Part shown: positions 55,178 to 64,000 of the stretch, piece by piece | Layout of the letters: each line of letters starts with the position of its first letter | Numbering within the stretch: position 1 is the first letter of the stretch | Source of the DNA: Amanita rubescens | Taxonomy: Eukaryota; Basidiomycota; Agaricomycetes; Agaricales; Amanitaceae | DNA length: 64,000 nucleotides | NCBI GenBank assembly: GCA_015039365.1 | Contig: WION01000277.1 | Location: 1-64,000, forward strand | Direction of reading: 5' to 3' | Translations under genes and position numbers: made by a program | The notes under the pieces: model-generated | Seen by the model: only the letters and a program-made list of their open reading frames with translations | Told to the model about the DNA's origin: nothing | Database searches by the model: none

Positions 55178-56624
55178 CGTGGTCCCATCAGTTCGCCCTC
55201 CCCGTATCCTCAATGGCTTGCAACCCTCACTAAGGTACTGTGTGCACCACCGATGTATCAATTCGCAACTAATAATGCTAGTCATCGACACGCACCGAGT
55301 CAACAGTTAGCAATGTTACTCTTGATCGTATATATGACCTATTGGATCGATCCGAATCTTCTGTTGTTGTACCTGAATTGAGTACTTCAGAAACTATGTC
55401 CCTGCTCGATTCTCTTCTTCACGTATGTGCATTTTCCACTAGTTTGTTCATAATTCACTCCTCTAAGCTGCTCAGCAACGGTACCCTTTCGAATTCTGGC
55501 ATTCAAGATGCAAACCGGAAGGCCAGGAAACTGATGCTCAAGTTGATATCGACCGACGTGATGCCCAAATCTTTGTTCATTGCTGGTGTCAAGACGGATT
55601 TTGACCCCATTGGGATCGGGGGCTTTGGGCGGGTTTTCAAAGGCAAATACAAAGGAAAACAAGTGGCACTAAAGATAGTGGACAAAGGCCATAGAGATGT
55701 TAGCACGATGCCGTTCTTTTCTCGCCGAAAGTACTGATTTTAGGTAAGGGTTCAGTCGGTCAAGATTTCTGTCGAGAAGCACTAGCGTGGCGATCACTCG
55801 CGCATCGGTTTATCATCCCCCTACTGGGAATATTTGAAAAGAAGTCGCAGCTATACCTCGTCTCACCACTCATGCAGAACGGAACATTAAGTGACTGGAG
55901 AAAGAAGCATAGACCACCCATATTTGAGCTCCGTAGGCTGGTGAGGTTACTTGAGCAGTGGTTGACAGAATTTTAATAACATCACGCACTCCCGTTAGAT
56001 GCTAGAAGTAGCTGAGGGCTTTCAGTATATTCACTCAGAAGGGATTGTGCATGGGGATTTGCATGGGGTAAGTGTTTTGACATGAACTGATCGGGAATGC
56101 TGAGTGTCATTTCTTACCAGGCGAATGTTCTACTTGATTCCAACTTCCATTGCCAAATCACTGATTTCGGGTCGACGCGGCATTTTGAAGCCACTGTTAC
56201 GCGATCCACGACAGCGCTTTCCTTAAATTCAGCTGCACCCGAGTTATTTGGAATGTGCATCGAATGTGGCCAGTTTGATTGCGACCGATTCCACGAAGGT
56301 CGCGAGAAGCAACATAGCGTCAAAACAATGGAAACTGATGTTTACGCGTTTGGGTGCCTTTACTATGCGGTGGGTTATAAGTTGTCGTTAACTTAACCCA
56401 GCATGTTGAGAGACTTGTGACTTGCGCAGATATTCTTTGACGCTGTTCCTTTTCGTGAAGCAACCGGCTTTCAGATCGTGCCACTTCTCATGAGCGGAAA
56501 ACGCCCTGATCGGTTGGAAAGTCCACAAATGGACGATAACACATGGAATCTTATCCGGAGCTGTTGGGAATCTATCCCTTCCAAGCGACCGAAAATGGAA
56601 CAAATAAAGGAGTCGTTGACATGA
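55178..56624 (+). CDS. TKL-like protein kinase A
   Basis: Multi-exon. A leader with PQWLATLTK and LDRIYDLLDRSESS precedes the kinase domain: glycine loop IGIGGFGRVFKG, lysine ALKIVDK, LVSPLMQNGTLSDW hinge, catalytic loop HGDLHGANVLL (HRD arginine replaced by glycine), ITDFGSTRHF, and a CIECGQFDCDRFHEG insertion after the APE-like SAAPELFG. It ends EQIKESLT and a stop at 56,624. The HGDLxGxN loop is typical of the TKL-like kinases expanded in agarics. Key lysine, Asp and DFG are present, so it is probably active. It is ~80% similar by eye to kinase B on the opposite strand, and homology starts near 55,178. The start is uncertain and may be joined to the upstream Ras gene. Confidence 0.8.
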
Positions 56625-56904
56625 AGGTCGGCTCAACCATCATTTATATGACATCTATGCTAAGATTAAACAACCTGCCCCTCGGGAAGACGTGATCCAT
56701 TGGCTTTGAATTCGTATTTTTGACCGTGCCTCATACCCCCTCTTATCTGACTAATTCCCACAACTTTATCGTTAACGAAATGGATCCCTTGAGCGCTCAT
56801 ACAACCTTCTCTCATGTAGTGGACTTGGCATGATATAATAGTGATATTAACATGGACAGCTATTCTATAATCATCGTAAATATAAAAAATGACAAGTACC
56901 TACA

Positions 56905-58375
56905 CTAATCAAGCAGAGTCAACAACTTCCTTATTTGTTCTATTTTCAGCCGCTTGGAAGGGATGGTTTCCCAACAACTCTGAACGAGGTTCCATGTGTT
57001 AGTGTCCATTGGTGGACTTTCCAACCGAAGAGGGCGTTTTCCATCCATGACAAGTCGCATAATTTGAAAACTGCTCGCTTCATGAAAAGGAACGGCATCA
57101 AAGAATATCTGTGTAACAAGTCGCTCAATATGCCGGTATAAGTTAGGGATACTAGCCTAAAACTGACCGCATAATAAAGGCAGCCGAACGCATAAATATC
57201 AGTTTCCATCGTTTTGGCGCTATGCTGCTTCTCGTGACCTTCGTAGCATCCATCGCAATCGGTCTGGCCACACTCGATGCACAGTCCAAATAACTCGGGT
57301 GCAGCGAAATTTAAAGAGAGCGCTTTTGTCGAGCGCGTAACAGTGGCTTCGAAATGTCGCGTTGATCCGAAATCAGTGATTTGACAGTGGAAACGAGAGT
57401 CAAGTAGAACGTTCCCCTAGGGGAATGAAAACGAGATAAGCTGATTGGAAATGTTGGATATCGGAGTGCTTACTCCATGTATATCGCCATGAATGATTCC
57501 TTCCGAGTGAATGTACTGAAGGCCCTCAGCTACCTCTAGCATCTGATGAGGATGAGCGATGTCACTGAACTGACAGCTACTGTTATCTTACCAGCCTGTG
57601 TATCTCGGACTCTAGTACGGGTGGTTCTTGCTTCTTTCTCCAATCACTTATTGTTCCATTCGTCATGAATGGTGATACTAGGTACGGCTGTGATTTTTTT
57701 TCAAATATTCCCAACAGGGGAAGGATAAAACGGTGTTTGAGTGATCGCCACGCTAAGGCTTCCCGACAGAAGTCTTGACTGAGTGAATCCTTGGCGAAAA
57801 TCAGTAGTGACCTTCATGAGCAAAGAACGGCAACGAGCTGACATCTCTATGGCCTTTGTCCACTATCTTTAGCGCCACTTCCCGTCCTTTGTATTTGCCT
57901 CTGAAAACACGTCCAAAGCCTCCGACCTTGATGGGATCAAAATTCGTCTTGACGCCTGTAATAAATAAAGATTTGGGCATAACATCGGTCGATACCAGCT
58001 TGAGCATCAGCTTCCTAGCCTTCCGGTTTGTATCTTGAGCGTCCGAATTTGGTAGGGTATCATTGCAGGCTAGCTGAAAAGAACGAATTACATATGATCT
58101 AGCAAGAAAATATATACATACATTGAGAAGAGATTCGAGCAAGGATTTGGTTTCTGAAGTACTCATTTCAGATGCGGCAACAGTATGTTCAGGCTGATCC
58201 AATATTTTGTGGATACGATCAAGGTCAACTTTGTTGACTGATTGTCTGCGTGTCATTAACTAGCAATTATCAGTTACAGTACGTTCATACCTATTCATAC
58301 CTTGGAAGTAGTACCTTAATGAGGGTTACGAGCCATTGAAAATCTGGGAAGGACCAACTGAAGGGACCGGGACCG
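56905..58375 (-). CDS. TKL-like protein kinase B, fused in frame to CorA remnant
   Basis: Paralogue of kinase A in tail-to-tail orientation, with 280 bp between stops. It has the leader DFQWLVTLIK, VDLDRIHKILDQPEH, glycine loop VGGFGRVFRG, ALKIVDK, LVSPFMTNGTISDW, catalytic loop HGDIHGGNVLL, ITDFGSTRHF and AAPELFGLCIECGQTDC, ending RKLLTLLD. All catalytic residues are present and introns match those of kinase A. The upstream reading frame continues without a stop into the truncated CorA gene (exon containing SRSHSNYLAQVSIG), so the natural start may be the CorA ATG at 59,902. An independent start such as the ATG at 58,256 is also possible. Confidence 0.78.
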
Positions 58376-59902
58376 TGGTTGTTCGCATCCGTCGTGACCC
58401 CGATTGAAACCTGTGCTAGATAGTTTGAATGAGAACGAGAGAGGATTTTCTCGTAATGGTTCAAGTTTTGAGTCATGGTGATTAGATGGTCTTGAATGTC
58501 GGATAGATAGAGACCCTACAGTGTGTTGTTGCATCAGGACGAGGGAGGGAAGGAAAGAGGGGAAGAAGAAAAAACGCACAATGGAGTCAGAGGTAGGCGC
58601 CATTCTCCAGTTCTCATTATATCTCTTGGCCAAACTCTTGACGACGTCCGCTTTACTTCCTATCAACCGTAATAAACCCATCACCTTCTTCCGGGAGGTC
58701 CCGATCCGACGTAACATGTCGGTCTGCTCGACTTCTTTGAGGATCAACACTAGCTCGTTGATACTGTCAACTTCATACTCGATGCTCTGGATGAGAGGTC
58801 TGAAAGCGTCGGTGATGTCGTCGATGAGGGCGTATGAGATCCAGTCAGAGGTGACGGTGATGGAGCCTTTGAATTGTTTGATCCGGCGACGAACGTTTTG
58901 AGGATGCGGAGTAGGTTGGAAATGGAACTGTGTGTGTTAACTTGTCGGAGGGGTTGCGTGCAAAGAAGCAAAAGACCAACATACAGAGAGAATGCCTTCT
59001 CGGAAGACGATGATGTACATGTTGGTGGGCTCAAGGTATGTAGGTTCGTATGGATCTTGCCCAAAACTGCGGAAACAAACGAGATAGTAGCTTTTGAACA
59101 GCTCAATCTTTTCGCGTGCTTCTTCCATGAGAATATCTTCCGCTGTTAGAGGATGGATGGAAAACACTTCACTAAGCATCTTCATTTCCTCCTGTGTGGG
59201 ACTGGTAACGTCTAGCCACCACGCTGAGGTATCCGAATCGACGTTGACACCTTCTTCGTGATATGTGTGTTTGCGTGCCGGGTCAAATCTGGGATTGGAC
59301 GAGCCTGATCTGCTTTTGTCCAGGTCTGGCGAGGGAGGCGGGTGTTTACCCGAGAATAGATCCCTGAATGATTGGCCGTCTGCGGGTAGTTCACTCAAAC
59401 TACGAGAGTGTATCGTCGCGGCAAAGGAATTGGAATAAAACGAGAAACGGAACGGCCGGTCGTGACCTGTGTTAAGTATCCCGCTTATTCTGTCTCCGCG
59501 GTGTACTTGAAGAGGCGAGATATCCAGTTTTGTCTTTTCCTGAGTGGCAAATTGCTCCATTCTAGCGAAATCAAAGCTGGAGCGAGACATGTTTGCCTGA
59601 TAAGTGGGAAGGTCGTAGCGAGCAGAGGCCGTCAAGTCATCCTCTTGACGTGGAGGAGCGGCGTGTATAGCGAATAGAGAAGATTCGCCTGGTGGTAGCG
59701 AATGGTGCGAAGGACTCTCCAGGCGTAATGGGCCAATGGTGTCGTCGTCAAGGATGCCATTCGGGATAGTGGTGGAGGTCTGTTCTATTTCACGCTCCTC
59801 CTGAGGGTCATTGAAGTCGGATGGACGAGAAATGGTTGGAGAATGGCGAGGCCTTGTAGTAAGATCATGGTCTATGATGGAGAGCGGCACGGTTGAAGCC
59901 AT
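58376..59902 (-). CDS. CorA/ALR-type Mg2+ transporter, cytosolic part only
   Basis: The start at 59,902 gives a long Ser/Pro-rich cytosolic leader, then the CorA domain: TSAWWLDVTSPTQEEMKML, FSIHPLTAEDILMEE, KIELFKSYYLVCFRSF, EPTNMYIIVFREGIL, DWISYALIDDITDAFRP, YEVDSINELV, RRIGTSRKKVMGLLRLI, YLSDIQDHLITMTQNLNHYE and SRSHSNYLAQVSI. These are the stalk-helix signatures preceding the membrane in fungal ALR1/MNR2. The next element should be the two transmembrane helices with the GMN motif. Instead the sequence passes into the leader of kinase B within about 15 codons. No GMN-bearing exon was found in the window, so the protein cannot form a CorA channel. It is either a truncated relic or the N-terminal part of a CorA-kinase chimera. 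Confidence 0.8.
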
Positions 59903-60203
59903 CCTGCGAACACCGTCTGGCCGCTTTCAACGACTTCTAATTTCGGTTTGTTCTTTTATGTCGTAACAGTGTATTGTCTTTATCTGTTCAGCACGTCTCT
60001 TTCTGCGACTCACATTTACATCATCCTCGTCATCAACGCCGTATTCCTCTCTTCCGAGTCCAACGTCTTCACTAGCTTCTGGTACGTCTCAAGCGAGTTC
60101 GTTCCATCCATCGCGCGAATCGAATCAATCTCTCGATTAACGAGCGATCATCGGTGCGAAAAGACGGTTGTTAATGTAGATTGTTGCTTGCCAGCTTCTG
60201 TCA

Positions 60204-61480
60204 TGTCCGCCCCTCCGAAAAGTCACAAACGCAAGCGCAGCATCCATGATACTCCCGTCGACCTGACTAAAATGCAGCTGGCCAGACAGCGACTATCGGC
60301 GTTGCAGGAAGAGTTGATGGGCATTGAAGAAACTGAGGCAGAAATGGCGGAGATCATGAAGCACTTCGACGCCCTACAGGGTATTCTTGGCAGTACAAAG
60401 AAGCCCGTGAGTTGAATCGTTAAAGGATTTCGTGTCTCTTATCTCAAACACCTATAAGAAACTTTCGTTTTCCTCAGTGTCACGATCCCAACTCACAGAA
60501 ATGGGACTGAAGCGAATACCTTTCCTGCTGAACGACGTTGCATTGGATGCGCGCATCGCAACTTCGTCTATTGATCCGAAACACACAGATGCTCTTTGCT
60601 TGCAGATCACTCGAATCCATCGCTCAACAAGTAAGAGAGTAAGTTTAACTCAGTCGCACATTATGCATGATGCTTGACAATGTAACGACCGTTTGCAGTT
60701 CGAAGCAGGCGCTCGAATGATCCTCGATGCCATTCTCTTGACCATTGCCGACATCTCTCTTGATGCGAAAGAAAAACTCCCTGTAGCAATCTTCCCAGAT
60801 ATGCGAATCGCGTCCGGCGATGGCGTGTTGGTGAAGAATACTGTAAACCAGTTTGAAGTGTGGCTCACCGGCAACGTTGATTATGGGGTCTGCACCTATA
60901 AACACGAGGCAAATCGCCGTACGACCTGTTTGATTAATTTCTTACTCAACGTCACCTCGACAATCTTTCCCAGCTAAGGTTCTCGAAGCATCGCTGGACG
61001 ATCTTATGATGTACACAGGAAATCGAATCATGCTGGTCGAAGCGAAACGTGATAAGGAAATGTTGATTGATTGTATGCCGGAAGCTACTAGTCAGGCTAT
61101 CGCTTTGAGCTAGGTAACCGGGTACGTGTTCAATTTCTTTGCCTTTGGCGTCACTGATTACCATGTACCTAGTAATAACACTGTTCGGTATTGTTTATCC
61201 GATGGTACCAAAGGTGTACACCAGTGATGCCCAAGGAAACCGCATCTCGTATGAAGGCCCCTTACTCACAATCGTGCAGCCACACCTTGAGGTTGGCGAA
61301 GACTTCAAGAAAGATGTACAATGCCTCGTGGAGTTACTGTATCATTGGGTATGTCTGGCTCCAAATGCTGAATTGTAACAATAATTGATTTTTTTCCCAC
61401 ATATTCACAGCTAAGAACTGATGGTGATATCAAGAATGATCCCCTTTGCACAGTTTAATGTTACTGCGAGTTAGGTAGAT
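60204..61480 (+). pseudogene. PD-(D/E)XK-nuclease-like agaric protein, disrupted
   Basis: The first exon starts MSAPPKSHKRKRS and forms a short coiled coil. Following exons give LKRIPFLLNDVALDARIA, ARMILDAILLTIADI, WLTGNVDYGV, a VLEASLDDL segment and IMLVEAKRDKE, where the E-x-K of a PD-(D/E)XK fold is visible. The pattern belongs to a large agaric family of predicted nuclease-like proteins linked to Crinkler-type effectors. At about 61,111 a TAG stop sits where the family pattern would continue. Near 61,215 the frame shifts by one base before SYEGPLLTIVQP and LVELLYHW. Two independent lesions indicate a pseudogene. Confidence 0.6.
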
Positions 61481-61736
61481 TGGACGCCCATAGTACTTAT
61501 CATGTCCTCATTTTTACAATAAACAGTCTCGCCTCTTGAGTCTCTGTGGAGAGGGCGAAGATATACGCGCCAACTTTGGCAGTACCGTTCTTGGGCTACA
61601 AAATGAGGAAGGCGGTATGCAAGCGAAGCCATTGCTTCACACTGCCCCCAGGGTTCACTGTACCGTCTGCGAGCGTGATGACCTTCTCTCACAAAAGGAG
61701 TCACCTTACCGCGTCCAGACCCGGGCCTCGCTTTTT

Positions 61737-61904
61737 CCACCACTCCTGTCACTTATACCCTCCTCACCAATAACTCGCCGCATACTTCACCACCCGACCC
61801 ACGTAGAAACAAGTCGCTCTACTAGCCATCTTCGTGCTGCGCCTCACCATAACCTGTTCAACGCAAGGCAAGAAACCGAAGAAAGATGAGATCAGCACTG
61901 GTAC
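61737..61904. repeat. Dispersed repeat (partner 41,558-41,750)
   Basis: Second copy of the PSD1-CHS7 intergenic repeat, lacking about 26 bp. It follows the broken nuclease-like gene. Confidence 0.85.
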
Positions 61905-62386
61905 ACTAAGTTGTGAGTCCACAAGTCGAATCTTGGCAGGGTTTAGCGGGGAAGCGGGGGCCTGGGCCAAATGTCGGATTGCGTTGGACTTCAGGAATTC
62001 CACTCAGACGGCAACGTTATCGGCGTAGAGTCCATGATCGATGGTGAGAAGCGCTCGTGCTGAGCGCTACAGTGAGGCTTGGAGGATTACGGCATAGCGG
62101 TGACCTGACAGACCGTGAATGAACACATAACAAAGTCGCCGGCACATCCCTAGCGGTAGAAGAGTGGGCCAATCAATCCGTTGCGGATAGTCTAATCACA
62201 AACTTTGAAGAAGCGTGCGGAGATGGGTGTTCTAGTGACTCGCGTTCAGGGATGCGGTGGGCAGTTTACATGCAAGCGCCTTAGGGCTGCAGGATGCGCT
62301 GGTATGGTGATAGTGTATTGGAAGACGAGTGATAATACATCAAGTGCCTTTTGTTATTTACAAAGTGTAGTCCAACAAATAAAGTA
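61905..62386. other. Intergenic
   Basis: No gene was recognised. The minus strand of 62,200-62,386 could hold a decayed continuation of the downstream effector-like gene's 3' end. Confidence 0.4.
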
Positions 62387-63825
62387 TCATATAATGCTTA
62401 AACTAGCGTCTGCAGAGCTCAGGGCTTCAGGACAACTACCGCTGAATATAGGTTTAATTTCTACAATTCTTTCAACCGGGGATACTGTAAATTGAAATAT
62501 ATAGAGGCGTCCATCCTGCAAGATGAATGAATCAAGGGCGACTGTGTTTGTCGATTCTGGCACGTAGTAAACATTGGATGCGATGGATTCCAGGCCGCCT
62601 TCATCATATTCAAGGACTCCCCTCGAATCTGTATAAGCGCAATTTTCGGATTTGGTTAGCGAGTCGAGTCTGGATTGATGAGGTGATCGGTGATGCAATG
62701 GGTTTACTGGTCACATCATTCCTATCCTCGCGGCTGATGAGGCAGATCATGTCAGAGATGTCATCCGAATGAAGGGAAGAGGCATCCTCGAATAGTCGTG
62801 CAAGTTGTTCTAATGTAATGTTTGATATCGCCTTGCGAACATCCTCCTGATATTGCCGGAATTTATCTGTCTGGCTGAAAATGTCGATACATAACCGGGG
62901 TACTGGGCCGAAAAGATCATATACATCATCGATGCCTGCATGGTCGGCAATTCCACATATTGATGCCCTGGTGGATTTCAGGGCATGAGTATGAATCCCA
63001 TACACAAGACGCAGGGGACTCACGCATAGCTGATCTCTGTTCGTGTCCATGGGTTCATGATGATGGTAAAGGCACTAACAGTCTTATTCAATCGCTTCCA
63101 TCGTTCCTCACTCGGAGAGGTGGAGTATATCATGAATAGGCGGGTGCCCTGTGGAACGAGGTGGGATGGAATGCCCTCTTCGGATTCGTCGGAATCGACA
63201 ACAGTCCAGACGAATTTGTGGAAGAAGGATGGGCGGAATTTATCTGGAGCTCGATAGACGCCTTCTTCTACAAATAGCAAACAAGACCCTTCCCGATACC
63301 AGATGACTGGCTTCCTTTCTGCAAGGCGTCGGCGCAGCACATAATACACCCAGACGCTCTTCCCTTTCCACACAATGCATGCATTGGTACTAGTCTGATG
63401 AATCGGAAAGGGAACTCACCGATGCCAGGTTGCCCTGTGATGATAGCACCAGGTGCCACTCCCTCGGCCTTTGAGGTGCCATCGTTGATTGTCTCGAGAT
63501 AATTGTATACCCGAATGTAATCAGCGCGGATCCAAATTTTTGAGCGTTCGAGACCCTTGATGCCGATATTGAGGACATAGCAGCCTGGAATGACATCGGC
63601 GTCGACATCATCCGCATCAAAATTCATATCCATGTGATCTTCGGTCTCAAGCTCGTCTCCTACGGCAGGAATGGGCTGCTGGCTGTTTCTCCACTCCTGC
63701 TCCTCATGTAGCATACTGATTCCCCAAAACTTGGCATGCAGTTTAGCGAAAGGTTGATCGTCGTCGATTTTTGGCCACTGCCCCAGCGGTGCGAAGCGAA
63801 CGACAGAGGTGAAGTTGGATTCCAT
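62387..63825 (-). CDS. Crinkler/RHS-type P-loop NTPase-REase protein, probably internally deleted
   Basis: The start at 63,825 (MESNFTSVVRFAPLG) leads to a linker with IWIRADYIRVYNYLE, then Walker A TGQPGIGKS assembled across a GT-AG intron (donor in gcatcg|gtgagt). YYVLRRRLAERKPVIWY and DDVYDLFGPVPRLCID follow, the latter after another intron. A C-terminal piece, DSFILQDGRLYIFQFTVS, resembles the REase-like domain of this family. Between about 62,600 and 62,660 the frame changes and roughly a hundred expected residues are missing; the end after VSPVER is short. The N-terminal NTPase half looks intact, but the whole is likely damaged. It differs clearly from the related gene at 12.9-15.8 kb. 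Confidence 0.62.
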
Positions 63826-64000
63826 GTCGTACTCCTATGTCTATCTTGTGTCTATCAGCATTATAATTATATATTTTAAATTGGCCACGGATCCAGTCGT
63901 GGCTCGTGGGAAGGTTCCATGAACCAAATTCGTATGTTTCCTCCGATCTTTGTGCGATAGAGCGCTCATGAAGGCGAAGTGAAGGTGAAGGGTCGGTCGG
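63826..64000. promoter_or_regulatory. Upstream region of the NTPase-REase gene
   Basis: An AT-rich block (ttataattatatattttaaa, about 63,861-63,880) lies 35-55 bp before the start codon in the minus orientation and is a plausible TATA-like core promoter. The assignment is positional only. Confidence 0.3.

Overview
The window is nuclear DNA of a filamentous basidiomycete, most likely an Agaricomycete. The evidence is many short introns (about 45-75 nt), a basidiomycete gene set (a WDR59/Mtc5 SEA-complex subunit, mitochondrial phosphatidylserine decarboxylase, the CHS7 chitin-synthase chaperone, a cullin, a fungal tRNA-ligase relic), and gene families that expand in mushroom genomes: NACHT-ankyrin STAND proteins, TKL-like kinases with an HGD catalytic loop, Crinkler/RHS-type NTPase-nuclease effectors, F-box proteins and APH-type kinases. 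No species can be named from sequence alone.

Layout. 0-1.4 kb: amino-terminal half of a cullin-4-like gene leaving the left edge. 1.4-11 kb: gene-poor mosaic of dispersed repeat fragments, a ~180-bp tandem repeat and ferric-reductase relics. 11-15.8 kb: an intact APH-type kinase bracketed by fragments of a PB1-like domain, then a broken Crinkler/RHS-type NTPase-nuclease gene. 17.6-23.2 kb: an apparently complete WDR59 orthologue. 23.7-24.8 kb: an insertion whose ends are revealed by an empty-site copy at 38.6 kb. 25.8-28.6 kb: a large transposase-like gene. 28.8-29.6 kb: an element bounded by 91-bp perfect inverted repeats. 31.3-36.2 and 44.2-48.2 kb: two NACHT-ankyrin receptor-like genes. 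Between them lie a decayed copy of the WDR59 3' half, PSD1 and CHS7. 49.4-53.6 kb: an F-box gene and a tRNA-ligase pseudogene. 54.1-59.9 kb: a diverged Ras, two tail-to-tail kinase paralogues and a CorA Mg2+ transporter truncated exactly where one kinase begins. 60.2-63.8 kb: two further nuclease/NTPase effector-type genes, at least one broken.

The conserved genes (cullin, WDR59, PSD1, CHS7, CorA) are islands in a fast-changing accessory landscape of receptors, kinases and effector-like genes. Most striking is that both NACHT-ankyrin transcription units are almost devoid of CpG, including 3,565 consecutive bases (30,884-34,448) without one CpG. The depletion covers introns and 3' flanks, stops at the gene starts, and is absent from the neighbours. 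Next most striking is an in-frame join of a CorA cytosolic domain to a protein kinase. Exon boundaries were read by eye, so multi-exon coordinates are outer limits.
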